A stretch of DNA of 64,000 nt. Source: Pyrus communis. Taxonomy: Eukaryota; Streptophyta; Magnoliopsida; Rosales; Rosaceae. A program made the translations under genes and the position numbers. Positions 10,211-23,212 of this stretch are shown here, in pieces. Each line of letters begins with the position of its first letter. Positions within the stretch are counted from its first letter, which is position 1. A model generated the notes under the pieces. The model searched no databases and was not told the origin of the DNA. It worked only from the letters and a program-made list of their open reading frames with translations. The stretch spans positions 18,652,053-18,716,052 of the forward strand of contig NC_084816.1 of assembly GCF_963583255.1 (NCBI RefSeq). The letters run 5' to 3'.

Positions 10211-11281
10211 TATAACAACCCATCCCTAATTCTATAATTTTAATATTTTTAAAGAAGTGAATTAACGAAAATGCCCCTAGAGACGAGATGACATGCCCAA
10301 CCCTGATATTCACCAAACACCAGAGTAGGCAAGTGCTGGCCAGCACCCGAAGGTGACGAAGCCATACTAACATGCATGAGAAGTAACGAACATAAATAAA
10401 ACTTATAAATTTAAATATAATGATTATGCAATTGAGGAACATGTTCAGAGCATACAACTAAATCAGGACATTAAAAAGAAATAATATAAAATTGAATAAA
10501 CAAATGGATGAGTCCTACACTGAGAGGACTCGAAGATGTTAATGCTATAGTGCCTTGATGCCGGGATTGTATGCCTCGATTCTAAGTCTTGAGGGGGCGC
10601 AAAACAAAACATGAGTGGACCAAGTTGATAAATAAATAGTACTAACATAGTTATTCAACAACATACTAACCCCTATGTTTTGAAAACTCATATGGCATAA
10701 TAAGTAATAGGTTTTTCCGAAAGCCCTGGCATGCCATAAAACCTTTCATAAAACATATATCATATATAGTGTTCTAAATAGTGGTATCAATATTGCTCAA
10801 AGGCAGGACATTCGCCCGTAGGCAAGACATACTCCTGTAGGCAGAACATAGGCCTGTAGGCAGAACATATGAGTAACCACTAAGTAAGTACATAAAAACA
10901 TTAACATAATATTTCATATATATATATATATATATTTATATATACCTATCTTAATCAGAGTTCAGAAGCTAAAACATCATATCGTAAAACCTATTCGTAG
11001 TATATAGTCATCAATTATATATACTACGAAAGACGTGAAATCGATAAAGCCCGAAGGCATATAGAACTCTTCATTTGCCTGAAGACCTTCACTTGCCCGT
11101 AGGCTCCTGCAACACCCACCCAAATGCATGTAAGTATCAATCACCCATAAGCTTCTACATCACCCACCTGAAAGCATATAAGTATCAATCGCCCGTAAGT
11201 AGTATTGTATGAATAACCAGCCATATCTTATATCTCCCGCCCGTAGGCATGTATAAGTACAGAAAATCATTAACGTAATAT

Positions 11282-11284
<3 letters not shown>

Positions 11285-11326
<42 letters not shown>
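11285..11326. repeat. AT dinucleotide repeat
   Basis: An uninterrupted AT/TA run of about 40 bases inside the Gypsy LTR. A shorter one lies near 10917-10935. Confidence 0.85.
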
Positions 11327-11327
<1 letters not shown>

Positions 11328-12447
11328 AAATGGAGCTCAGTAGCTCAAACATCATGTCTTTAAACATATTCATAAATAGTATATAGTCATCATATATACT
11401 ACAAAGAATGCAAAATTCCATAAGGTAAGGTATTCCAAATATTCTCTGTAAAGCATAAAATATAATAATGTAAATCTAATTTACTCATAAACGTTTCAGA
11501 AAATGTAACCATTAAATCATGCTTTTCATGTATGCATTTCTAATAATAAAATATGCATTTTGGAAAGGCTCCACTATTGATACTTCGCCGTCGAAGAGCC
11601 GTGCAAACTAGCAAGGACGGAAACGCCATAAACAATTGCACCTAAGCACATAAAGGGTCCAATTAATAAAACTTTACTCAAATGATTGAATTTGGGAAAA
11701 CAGACGTCGAAAATGGATTCAGGACATTGAATTACCCTAAGAAGGGCCCCAGGCAAATTTCGAAAAAGTCAACACGAGAATATTCCAGAGTTTGTACGGC
11801 TCGAGGTTTAAGGGTTTTGGGTTTGAGACCACCAGGCCAAAGGCCTGAGTTTGTATGGCCCAAGGGCCTAGGTCTAATGGGTTTGGGGTTTGGGTTAATT
11901 GGATTTTGGGCTTGGGGTTTGAAAAGGGTTTGGGCTCGGCAGCCCAGCCCAAAGACTTGGGCTAGGTTTTTAATGGGTTTAGATCCAGTTTAGAGTAATC
12001 GGGTCGGGTCGACCCAGTTTCAGGCCAAGGTTGGTCATTTTCTGGGCATAACTTCAAACGCTCGTAACTTATTCGTTACTTAACCAAATCAAGTGATCCA
12101 AACATGAAAGTTGTAGTACTCAATGAGATGAAGAGAATGTTACCTTGCATGACGGCTAATTTGCCGTGGTTTAGCCGAACAATGCCTCGAAATGGACGGT
12201 GCTCGCTTGAAAATTTGGAAAAGCTACTCCGAGCTATTTTCTGCGATGAACACATATGTACAACTTAAAACAAGCTTTGATCTAAACCTAAAACATAACC
12301 CAAGGGTTTCTAGAAGTTTACCAAAGTCGAAATATCACGAAACACGTCGGGGAAGATGATGAATAGTGACAACGTCGCTAGAGGGTTCCTTGGCTTGTCA
12401 CGGGGTTTCCACAGCTCCTCCGTCCACGTGGTGGTGGTTTGGGGTTG

Positions 12448-12448
<1 letters not shown>

Positions 12449-12520
<72 letters not shown>
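12449..12520. repeat. TG dinucleotide microsatellite
   Basis: About 36 uninterrupted TG units, followed by GTGAGTGAG and a GA-rich tract to about 12620. Likely highly polymorphic and prone to slippage. Confidence 0.95.
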
Positions 12521-12522
<2 letters not shown>

Positions 12523-13701
12523 TGAGTGAGTCACAGAGAGGAGAGAGAGAGCATGGGAAGAGTGGAGAGAAAGAGAGAAAGTGAGGTGGGGGGAGAGAGA
12601 GAAGAGAAGGTCACAAGGAAGGAAGAGGGAAAAAAGAAAAGAAATGGGTCAGGGGGAGGGGGACAAAAACCAAAGCGTGGGTCCCCTTGGGCACACCAAA
12701 TAAGACCCAAAAAGCAACCCATTTCAAAATATCTTAAGAATTAGTGAAAAGATGGAGTTTACGAAATTATCTTAAATCCTACGGGATGTACAGGTATGCA
12801 AACTATTTTGGGATCTCAGTTACAAGCATGATTAACATTTTAATGAATAGTATTATGTGGACTAGAAAAATTGATTTACCGTTGCACGATCATATTTATA
12901 TTATCTGCTCATCGTGCGCTACACTGGTGTCAGTACTCGCCCGGGCCAGGACCAGGCTTTACGTGTATTTTCACATCGCACCGCACGTTCATTTTGGATC
13001 CATTGTAGGTGCCAGTCTTGTCCTAGATTTCTTAGGACTTATATGTGATGTGCATAACGCCAGTCTTCACGTGATTGTAGTACTAGAGCATAAATCATTA
13101 TTACACCTAGTCATGTTCATGTCATAATACCTCTTCATGAACTCGTGTGTAAGCATATGTCGATGAGCACTTAATATGATCTATTTGTTTATGAAAGATT
13201 ATGTGATTATCGGATGTTAGATGTTTATTTACGAAATATTGTGACGTACTGAATTCTTAGGCTACGGTATGTAATTTCATACTATACACAGTATGTATAT
13301 TTTGGAAACTATACTTGTTTTACAGCGAGGGGTTATTATGTTTTCAAAAAGGAGTTACAAAATTTCATTTTTAGGCCCATTCACCCTTATTTTTCGTCCC
13401 TCTAGGTTTTAGTAGCTGAACTTTTGCATCGACGAGGATTTTTGGCAAATCTTGGTATTGAAGGCTACATTCGATGGTATAATTCTCAATCCATTCTACT
13501 GTACTTTACTTATGCTCTAACATCGTGTGTGGAGGATTCATTCTCGCTCATTGGCACACTTCTACATTTAGGCACTTTTAGGTTTAAATTTACTCAATTT
13601 TCCACATCACTACACTTTATGGCTTCGTCACCCTCTGCGTGTTGGCCAACACAGCTTGATTCGGAGTCTTAAGTGGATATTCCAGGATGGAGTGTGTTAG
13701 T

Positions 13702-16700
13702 TTGGTATCAGAGCATAAGTTTGGGCAGTATTACGTTCATCACACGCAAACATTTTCAGTCCTTGTGCCTAATTTTTGAATCTTGCCATCTTGTCAAATA
13801 CGAAAAATGTATTGGCTTTTTCTAAGTTTTGGGCATCTTAGACGACTTATCGATCTTAAGAACATTTAGGTGACCGCCTCTAGACTTAAATAAAGAACCT
13901 CCCTGCCAAGGAAAACCATGATTTGCAGATGAGTTTGTAGCCCTGAAGCAGGGCTAATGTATCGACAATTGTGTGCCACCTGAGACTTATCAATCAATCC
14001 CATCACTATTCTCTAGCCATCTTTGCTACCCCTTTTGAGTTAGGAAACCAAAAATAGTTTGATTCCTTGGCAGTACCCAGTAGTAGATCACTTATCAGAA
14101 TTCCTACGAAGCTTTACTTTCGTCGAAATCTTTGGAAATTTCTCAAACAACAATGTGGTACTAAAGTGGTAGCACTCAACGGAGGAACATCTTGGGGACA
14201 TCCACTTTTGGTCCTCAATAACACTAATCTTCTCAAATTCACTAGTTATAATTTTGGATCTCCAGGAGGAATATCAAATCTCTTTAAACTTGTTCTGAAG
14301 TAGGTTATTAGCAAATTTCTTTTCTTGGCCTTAGGACATTTCAACCAACACTAATTCCTAGAATTTCTTTTGGTGCTGTACTCGTCATTTCGATGAGTAT
14401 AGGCACATGAGTACGAGTTGTTATACCTATAGTTAGTAGAAATCCCTGAAGTAGTAAGTATTTCCCCAATAATTAATGAAACAAGCCCATATGACCAATT
14501 CCTTACCACTCATCCAAAACTACCTACCTGAGCGGGCTCTAACCTATAATTAGTCTACGGTGGCACCACCAATTAACGATACTGTCTGATACCCAGAAGC
14601 TGTCAACTAGTATTCAGGCAGTATGATTTTTGATACTGGATTCCTGCTAGTATCTGGGAGTGATACCTTTGTGCTAGAATGCTGGTTCATAGTTTCTGGA
14701 TAACGAACAATATCAAAATATCATTATTGTGGTAATTAGTGGCGAGACTGAAAGACTGATTAACAACGACTACCTGAGAAGAAACTAAATCGTAGAAACT
14801 TAAGGGCAAGCCTTTTAGGAGGACAATAAATTCATGATTGTGTTAACCATATCACCTATCTAGGTAACCAAAAACCTCTTCGACCATTCACCTTTCCAAT
14901 CACTTCCACAGATAAACCTTAGAATTGTAGCACTAGTTAAATTCATGCTGTAAAAGTGAAATGAGTAATGAGAAAGTTACGAAGACCTTGTAGCACTTGT
15001 AGTAGAGAAAAGAAGTAGTATTGAACGTTACCGAATTTACCCAACCAAACACTTTATCTAGGGAACCTCAAACCTATCCGCGGAGGCGAAATACTGAACC
15101 TTAAGATCGTACCTAGATTTTAGCAACTCAATCGGATGACGTTTAAAACCATTAATCCATACCTTGAATTGTTGGTTTCTTCGACAAACTCCCACAGTCT
15201 TACTTTTCTTCCTTAACCTGATAATATTCTTTTCATTTCCCATAAATTATTGTGATATACGAGATACCCTTGGTTGTCGATTTCTATCGACAGTTTATTA
15301 ATAATTTTTTAGCTATAGATCTGTTTCTTACAAGTTGATTGAGGAAAGTCAGTTTATTTTGGGGTGTGATATCCACACACCCCTTTTTACTTCTCTCACA
15401 CCTTTTTAATTTTCGACTGTCGGATCAAATGAATTAAAGAAGATCAAAGGACAAAAAGGGGTGTGGGAGAAGTAAAAAAGGGTGTGTGGATAACACACCC
15501 CTTTATTTTTATTTTTAGACGTTAAATGTTAATAAAATTTTTGACAACTAAAGAGTTGTCTTTTTCCAAGCATTATTTTTTCATCTTTTGATGACATTGA
15601 TAATTACGAAGTCCATGATGACGTTTCTTTTGAATGATTTGGTTGCATACCAATGCAGCATGACGAATTATTACTTATGTTCCTAACGGTTGTAACCGTA
15701 CGAAATGAACCATCTTACTCATGACTTAGAGTTAACAATTATCATCTTCATTTGAAAACTGAATGACACTTCTTGATGGAGAAACATGTTCAGGACCTTT
15801 ACCAACCTTAGACTTCTCAAATACATCCTCATTTGAAATAAGCTAAATTTCTAACAGCGGTAGTGGAAGAACCAAATTAATGTCTATGATTGCACTATCG
15901 TGTATCACCCCGGTTGTGCAAACGCAACTACTATTTACCGCAACAAAATGCATTATCTACCCTTGAAATACTTTTAGCCTGTCCTATTCCATTTTAGTTG
16001 GAATTCACGAGTATTGGTTTGACGTTACTTGCAAATCATCAAGAAATCGTTCAAGTGGTTATAATCACTTCCTATATCTAAATGAAGATGGGGAAATATC
16101 ACCATAAGCTTCTTATACAAGGTATCTTGTACATGTATAGACTATGATGATGTTTCAGTGATTATCGATCGACTTGACAAGTCAGCTCACCTTATGTTGG
16201 TCTTGAGGGACTACATTTTAGATCAGTAGGTAAAATTCTTCATTCTTAAATTTATCAGGTCTTCTAGTGTTTAGATCAGCGTTTATTCTACATATGATTC
16301 ATAATCACCTCTTTGTGCCGAAAAGCATTCCAGTTAACCTTGGGTACGTGTCTACCCTATTGCGTTCGTATTATTCTTGAAATAGACAAATCGTCTAAGA
16401 GAATTGCTCGGACATTGAAATTTAGTTGTGCTCATTAATTTTTCAACCACCTAATAAATAATTTGCTGAGTGAACCTTTACCATTGGTGATTGAATATTT
16501 CGAAAGCTACAGTTGTAGCAAGGTATATGTATTTAATCTAGTTACTTTGTACTCTAGATTTGATGGACTTGTTTTGGCCTCAAATTCTTGAGTGTTCTTT
16601 TAACCTTCTCGACATAGTATTTCACTAAATTTGAGAGAAACCACTATGAATCTGCTCGCTAAGATGTTATGAACTACATTGTTCGGCTACATGGAATGCT

Positions 16701-17000
16701 TGTCACTATTGTATCTCACCATGATGCGTGTTTTACTTCCAAGTATTGGGAAGCCTTCTTGAAGGCTGTGTGTATTAAGTTTTGTCACTTACCACATTTC
16801 ACTCTCAGATTAACGGCCACTCTGAATGAATTATCTGAATCTTAGAGAACATGTTGCTTTTGTTGTTTTACAGTTTTGGCCGGTTATGATAGACACCTAT
16901 CTTTATTTATGTTGCGTACAATGATAGTTATTATTCTAGTTTGGCTATGGTATAGGGATTTTACGAATGGAACAGGACTGATAGAAGAGTATTGCAAACA
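13702..17000 (+). pseudogene. decayed Gypsy gag-pol remains
   Basis: After the primer-site-like sequence, conserved Gypsy peptides can be read in plus-strand frames with many stops and shifts. DEFVALKQG near 13930 is gag-like. THDLELTIII near 15720 is RNase H, and YDCTIVYHP near 15890 matches the region just before integrase. IIDRLDKSAH near 16160, VRLHGMLVTIVS near 16685 and YNDSYYSSLAM near 16920 are integrase. Their order matches Ty3/Gypsy pol with RNase H before integrase. No continuous frame survives, so this is an old, inactive copy. A MITE at 15360 is inserted in it. Confidence 0.7.
15360..15504. mobile_element. fold-back MITE with GGGGTGTG ends
   Basis: The two arms, roughly 60 bp each, are near-perfect inverted copies sharing GGGGTGTG, TATCCACACACCC, TTTTTACTTCTC and CACACC. 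A transcript would fold into one long hairpin. It lies within the Gypsy relic. Confidence 0.8.
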
Positions 17001-17307
17001 TGTATTCAAATGATTGAGATTATGATGTAGCAAAATTGTGCGCTGTTGATGTTGTCGCCCGAGAGGGTAGTGCGTGAGTGCGATCGAGGCTTTCATCAGA
17101 CGATTTAGGTGTATTTCCCAATGAGGGGCAAGATGGTAATATTGCACCCTTGGGAATAATTCGCTTGCTTATAGTGACAACAGTGAGTTGTCGGTATTGC
17201 GGACTGCAGACTGTAATATCAAAAACTTATTCGGCAAGTGGACATTTAGGCCTGTCTACGTTAGTATTTTTATTTATTTAATTATTTATTGTTTGGTAAA
17301 AACCATC
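17001..17307. other. unassigned stretch after the Gypsy relic
   Basis: No peptide, terminal repeat or LTR was recognised. It may be the ruined 3' end of the Gypsy element. Confidence 0.35.
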
Positions 17308-17435
17308 AACTTCTATGGTTGGGAAACCAAATTGTTGCAAAATCTATTGGCAAGTGGAGAATAAGACTTGGATTGATAGAGCAAGAAGTATCAAAACCTC
17401 CAGCAACTGCATTATATGCTTGATGAAGCTAATGC
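17308..17435 (-). other. 3' flank of PMD copy 2, left half
   Basis: TCTATGGTTGGGAAACC and TTGTTGCAAAATCTATTGGC resemble 925-960 beside PMD copy 1. The similarity resumes at 21790 after Copia C, so this flank was continuous before that insertion. Confidence 0.65.
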
Positions 17436-17674
17436 TGTCCACTAATAATCCCATGCTGTCCACTAATAATCCCACTAGCTGCTGTACAACCTGGACAACA
17501 GAAGGAATACTCCCAGCCAGACAATCACATGGCTTATGACGCCTTTATTGTTGTTTAGTTTCTGCCACCTTTATTGTTGTTTATTGCATGCGTGTATATG
17601 CAAACTGTATATAAACCATGCTGCCATTGCAGCATTGGTAAGTAAAATATAAGTCATCAAAGACAATATTCTTT
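17436..17674 (+). repeat. 5' LTR of Copia C
   Basis: About 239 bp, starting TGTCCACTAATAATCCC (a 20-bp unit partly duplicated at the start) and ending ATTCTTT. It shares about 120 bp (GTTTAGTTTCTGCC onward) with the right LTR. The exact 3' end is uncertain by a base or two. Confidence 0.7.
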
Positions 17675-17694
17675 ATGGTATCAGAGCCATTTGT

Positions 17695-20600
17695 CTAACG
17701 ACAAAACCTCCTACATCTGTTTAGCTCACGCACAAAATGATAATCCACAGCAACATGTTTTGTTCGAGCATGGAACACGGGATTAGATGCCAATGCAAAG
17801 GAGCTTGTGTTATCACACCAAATTAAAGGAGTCGAAATACGGATGCAAAGCTCCTGCAGCAGTTGTTGGATCCAAACAAGTTCAGTTGCCGTGATGGCCA
17901 ACTGCCGATATTCGGATTCGGTACTTGAACGAGCAACTGTGCGTTGCTTTTTGGAGCTCCAAGATATTAAATTTGGACCAAAATATATGCAAAAACCACC
18001 AGTGGAGCGTCTAGTGTCTGGATCCCCGGCATAGTCCGAGTCTGAAAATTCGACCAAATCAGTACCACCGCGACTAAACTGAAGCCCGTCCTCAGGTGTG
18101 CCTTTTAAGTAACGAAGGATGCGTTTTACTGCAATCCAATGAACTGAGGTGGGCTGGTGCATATGCTGACATACCTGATTTACTGCATACGTGATGTCAG
18201 GTCTGGTGATGGTTAAGTATTGCAGAGCGCCGACCACACTGCGGTAGCTGGTAGGATTAGGCAAGGGAACACCATCAAGAGAATGAAGTGGGGAGCTAGA
18301 TTGAGCTGGAGTAGCACAAGGCTTGGCGTCCAACATATCTACACGCTGCAACAAATCGAGAACATATTTTATCTGCTTTAGATGTAACCCATCAGCTCCA
18401 CGAGTTGCTTCAAGACCCAAGAAAAAATGGAGGGGTCCCAAATCTTTCATAGAAAAACTCTGACCAAGTGCATGGATAAGGGAGTCAACATGAGAGCATT
18501 GATTGCCTGTGATAAGGATGTCGTCAACATAGATTAGAAGAATCAAATATACTCCATGATTATTAAAAATGAAGAGAGAATGATCTGCTTGTGATGCCAC
18601 AAAACCCAAATCAAGAAGATATTCAGAAAAGCGATGAAACCATGCTCTTGGGGCTTGTTTCAAGCCATATAAGGACTTGCGTAAACGACAAACATGATGA
18701 GGATACTCGGGGTCTTCAAAACCACGTGGTTGTTTCATGAAAACTTCTTCAGAGAGATTCCCGTGCAAAAACGCATTTTGGACATCAAGTTGGCGTATAG
18801 GCCAATTATAAGAAACTGCAAGGGCAATAACCAGACGAATGGTGACATGCTTAACCACCGGACTAAACGTCTCCATGTAATCAACACCCATCGTTTGATG
18901 AAATCCATTGGCAACAAGACGAGCTTTATATCGCTCCACTGTACCGTCAGATTTCCGCTTTGTGCGATAGACCCACTTGCAAGGAAGAACATGAGTAGCA
19001 GTTGAAGAAGGTACCAACTCCCATGTACCAGCAGCTTTCAAGGCCTTAAACTCCAATGTCATTGCATCACGCCAATGAGATAATTGATTTGCCTCGCGAA
19101 ACGAGGTTGGTTCAGAATCAGGAGCTTGTAATGATGTCAATAAAGCATATTTGGGGTTTGGTTTTCGAATGCCAGATTTAGACCGAGTGAGCATGGGATG
19201 GGGAGCAGAAGCGGAGGAAGGTGGAGGAGCCTCATTAATGGAAATCAAACTGTCAGAGCTATCAGGAGCAGGTTGAGAATGAGGTGGCGAGGAAAGTGAA
19301 GGTGTAGACAATGGTGAACTTGAGGAAGGTTGCAAGGGGAAGAGAAGTGTTACACTAGAAGAGGATGTTAGAGTATGAGGAATAGAAATATGAGATGATG
19401 AAGGTACCTGAGGGAGAGGTGGTAAGGGAGAATGAGTGATAACCACGGGAGAGTAAGCTTCTGACGGCAAGACTGAGGAGAATTGTGTAGGGTTGTTGAA
19501 TGGAAAAGTTTCCTCATCAAAAACCACATGACGTGACAAATAAACTCGTCCATTTGACATATCATAACAACGATAGCCCTGATGATGAAGTGAGTAACCA
19601 ATGAAAACACATTTTTTTGAACGAAATTCCAATTTATTTTTATTATAAGGGCGTAAATAGGGAAAGCAAGCACAACCGAAAACACGAAGACATAAATAAG
19701 AGGGCTTGCGACTATACAATTTTTCATAAGGCGAAATATAATTCAATTGGCGTGCTGGAAGCCGGTTAATTAAATAAACTGAGGTGTTGAAAGCATCCAC
19801 CCAAAAAGAAGAAGGCATTTTAGCAGTGGCAAGTAAAGTAAGACCCATGTCAACAATATGGCGTTGTTTCCGTTCAGCAGCACCATTTTGTTCAGGAGTA
19901 TGAGGGCATGTTAACCGGTGCTCAATACCATTATTAATTAAAAATTGTTGAAATTCCTTACTCATAAATTCACCCCCGCCATCAGTTTGGAAAGATTTTA
20001 TCTTATAAACAGTATGGATAGATAGAAGATTTTCAACAAGCAATTTAAATTTTTGAAAATAAGAAAAAGCTTCATGTTTAAATGTCATAGGAAATATCCA
20101 AGTATAACGAGAGTAATCATCAAGAAATATTATAAAATACTTGGAACCCTTAACAGAGACAATTGGTGAAGTCCAAACATCACAATGAATCAATTGAAGA
20201 GGACAAACTGAAACTGATGGAGACAAAGCAAATGGTAATTTAGTGCTTTTGCCCAATGGGCAAGTAGGGCAAAAACTAGGGAACTTAGAATCCTTAATAG
20301 GAATAGAGGACATAATTTTTTTTAAAATTGCAGGAGATGGATGACCGAAACGCTGATGCCACATAAATGAAGAGGTTCGTTGTCCAAATAATGCCACGTT
20401 CTTGAAAGGAAACTTCGACAAACCCACACGAAACGGATACAATCCATTCTTACTCTTGCCGTGGAAAAACGTCTTCCCCGTGGATAGATCCTTCACAAAG
20501 AAATCAGTAGGAGTGAAAATGAAGTAGCAATGATTATCACAACAAAAGCGATGAACGCTCAGTAGATTAGCAGAAGCAGAAGGACAATGCAACACAGAAT

Positions 20601-21590
20601 TTAAAGGAAATTGAGACACGAAACCGGAACCAATATGCTTTATAGACAAACCTGCACCATTACCAACCGCGACTTGGTCTTGGCCAATATATTCTGTGGA
20701 GAGGCTCAAATTAGCTAAATCATTGGTGATGTGTGACGATGCGCCACTGTCGGTATACCATGTAGGGGACCGTGCATTAACCACAGGAGAAGCAGCCATC
20801 ATAGCATGAGATTGTGGATAGCGGCCTTTGGAAAAAGGAGACTTGAAACAATTTGCGGTAGAATGACGATGATCACCACAATAGTTACAAATATTAGAGG
20901 AAGATGGAGCATCCGCAGCATGGTTGGGAAGATAGGAAGAGCGACGAAGACCAGCATTTGGTGTAGGAAGAAGTCCTCGATTCTGAAACGAGCCACGACC
21001 GGATCCACCATGAAACAAACCACTGTTTGAACCACCACGACGGCCAACAAAAGGATTACCAGCACCGCGACCTTGAAAAAAGCCACGACCTTGAAAACCA
21101 CCACGACGGAATGAGGATGTACGACCATTTCCTCGGTGAAGTGTGGTTCCACGACCAGGATTGGGAGTGGAGCCAGAAGGGGCAAAGAGAGCTGTAGTGG
21201 TGTGATCAGGACTGAAAGTAGGGCTATAGTCGTCCATACGGCTTTCAGCGCTCAAGAGCAAAGCAACCATATCGTCAAGACTCATAGCATTTTCTCTTGC
21301 TTGAACCGAAGTAACTATACTTTCGAAAGCAGGACCAACACCATTCAAAATCAGCTCCATAAGATCATCGTCATCAACAGGTTTTCCCGTAAGAGCCAAT
21401 TGATCAGCAAAGTTAGTTAATTTATCAACATAGTCTGTGATGGACATGTTACCTCTTTTAGTGGACTACATCTGGTGCTTAAGTTGAAGAACACGGGTGC
21501 GAGATTGAGAAGCAAAACGTGTTTTCAGAGTATCCCAAGCAGCTCGGGATGTGTCACAGGTTGCGACGATGGAAAGCACATTGGGTGTCA
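17695..21590 (-). pseudogene. inverted Copia gag-pol of element C
   Basis: A 1250-codon minus-strand frame runs from 21447 to 17695. Upstream of it, to about 21590, gag sequence (NVLSIVATCDTSRAAWDTLK) continues in the same frame but is separated by one TAG after LKHQM. Order: UBN2 gag, Arg/Gly-rich stretch, one CCHC knuckle (CNYCGDHRHSTANC), protease DSGAS, integrase (HCDVW, TDGGGEF, EQNGAAERK), reverse transcriptase YVDDILITG, RNase H (SDSDYAGD, STESEY, WCDN). The frame ends abnormally after DYHFVREL. The missing tail is found on the plus strand at 21600-21671. The first part of gag is also missing. Apart from the inversion and that single stop, the frame is open, so the element is not old. 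Confidence 0.88.
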
Positions 21591-21599
21591 AGGTCATTA

Positions 21600-21671
21600 A
21601 ATGTCTATCATGTGTCTACTACTTTTCAGATTGCAGACATATTCACCAAGGGCTTATCTGCTGATCGTTTA
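21600..21671 (+). pseudogene. orphan C-terminus of Copia C pol
   Basis: The plus-strand frame reads SLNVYHVSTTFQIADIFTKG then LSADRL, the conserved end of a Copia RNase H. It continues the family motif that breaks off at the minus-strand end near 17700. It runs straight into truncated LTR sequence. Confidence 0.8.
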
Positions 21672-21788
21672 GTTTCTGCCACCTTTATTGTTGTTTATTG
21701 CATGCGTGTATATGCAAACTGTATATAAACCATGCTGCCATTGCAGCATTGGTAAGTAAAATATAAGTCATCAAAGACAATATTCTTT
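21672..21788 (+). repeat. truncated 3' LTR of Copia C
   Basis: Shares GTTTAGTTTCTGCC through ATTCTTT with the 5' LTR. The junction lies in sequence common to the end of pol and the LTR interior (GTTTAGTTTCTGCC), suggesting a microhomology deletion. Confidence 0.75.
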
Positions 21789-22414
21789 AATGCCATCCAT
21801 GAAATATCTACAAAATACCAAGTTCCTCTGCTATTCCAGAGTGCAAGTCACTTCCTCCATTTTCCCTGTACTAAGAACAAGAGCACGCAAAAGAAAGCCT
21901 TTACTCACAATTTCAAGAGGTCGAATGTTGAATAACAGAAATACAATGTAAATGTAACGCAAAAAGAAACAAGATTGCATACAAGTTGACATGTCTTCTG
22001 CAGCTTTCTGATAGGAAAAGCACAAGCAGTAAAGAAATACATAATGCAATTTATAAGACCGATTTTGTGCATTGATACTTTGCATTCATGATGACTAGAG
22101 GAACTAATCAGCCTAAAATGACATACTGTTAAAATAGACGAATGGAATCGAGAATCAGATAGCAAGCAAGGAAGAAACAAACAGAAATCAAGTCTTATGT
22201 ACAGCATTTCACACTGGATGTTAAATGGATGAAAAAATTGAACACAAAATTATGCAAACATTAGTAATAAAAGAAGAAAAAGAATGTAGTATCACTGAGA
22301 TTAATACAAAAATACAGTAATTATATGTTATAACAAGGTTTGGAAATACCAACTGATTGGAGAGCTATCTTACATTACCTTTTCCTAAAACTTGCTCGGC
22401 AACATATCTGAATT
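21789..22414 (-). other. 3' flank of PMD copy 2, right half
   Basis: Related to about 1035-1411 beside PMD copy 1 (for example CCTCCATTTTCCCTG). No separate gene is seen. Confidence 0.55.
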
Positions 22415-22849
22415 TTAGTCGTCTAGCAAGATTTCAAGCCTCTTCATCCTAGCTTTAATCTCCAAACCTCGCTTCTCAAACTCCAAAGCAGGGCTCTCAA
22501 ATAAAGGGCTACTGCTAGCACATTCTTTAGCAATAACACTTCCGATGTCCTTATCTGGCTTTGTATAAACCGAACTATCTCCTGCAATTTTAGATTCCAA
22601 ACTCGGAACTTTACCTGATAATTTCTCACTGTCACCATCTTCTATAATCACAAAATTCTCATACTTCTTATTTCCCTTCAAAATTTCTGACATTGTTAAT
22701 GTATCATCCTCATCCATAGGATCTCCAGCTTCTGTTTTGTTGCATTTTCGAGGAAAACCAGGAGATACCAAAGGGTGGTTAACCATCAATAATGACCGAT
22801 GAATACTCTTTGCTTTCTTTTTCTGTGAACTAGCAGCTTCACTTTCACC

Positions 22850-23169
22850 TGTTGTAAACTAAAATAGAAAGGAACAAAGTTACCCGAAAAATGTAGAAGC
22901 CTTAAGTGGCGAATGATTCTTGGGATGTGTCGCGGACTAAGTCGCTCTCTTTAAGACGTTTCGCGGCTCTGCCCAAAGTGTGCAAGCAGTTTCACAAACA
23001 CCACGTCGTCCCTAGGATTAAACAGCCAAGAACCTCTTCTTCTGATAAGATTCTTCCTTGCATACTGGAAGAACTTTCGAACTCACACCCTTTCAATATG
23101 TTGCTATTAACTCAATATATGTAAAACTTGTATTTTTTTCTTATATTTTTTTTTTTTGCGATACTTGGG

Positions 23170-23212
<43 letters not shown>

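Larger units (their letters stand above)
10211..13700 (+). repeat. probable long LTR of a decayed Gypsy element
   Basis: The left end (TATAACAACCCATCCC) looks like a mutated version of the TGTAACAACCC start common in plant Gypsy LTRs. The right end abuts a primer-site-like TTGGTATCAGAGCAT at 13702. Inside are repeated GCCCGTAGGC phrases (10800-11240), an AT repeat (about 11285-11326), a GGGTTTGGG-rich stretch (11800-11960) and a TG repeat. The size (about 3.5 kb) fits large-LTR Gypsy lineages such as Tekay/Del. The matching 3' LTR was not found, so boundaries are inferred. Confidence 0.5.
17436..21788 (+). mobile_element. Copia element C with internally inverted gag-pol
   Basis: The LTR (17436-17674), its TATATAAAC promoter motif and the primer site TGGTATCAGAGCC (17676-17688) are all in plus orientation. 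The last pol piece (about 21600-21671, reading HVSTTFQIADIFTKGL) and the partial right LTR are also plus. The body of gag-pol, about 17700-21600, is on the minus strand with its C-terminus next to the primer site. AATGC occurs at 17431-17435 and 21789-21793 as the target duplication. The simplest reading is a plus-strand insertion whose internal segment was later inverted, or was inverted during reverse transcription. The right LTR has lost about its first 120 bp together with the polypurine tract. Confidence 0.82.

Noticed and set aside
10800..11240. Regularly spaced GCCCGTAGGC phrases considered as a CRISPR-like or satellite array.
   Set aside because: Spacing and spacers are irregular, the repeats vary, and the setting is a plant Gypsy LTR.
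12310..12534. Minus-strand frame with a His-Thr repeat.
   Set aside because: It is the translation of the TG microsatellite.
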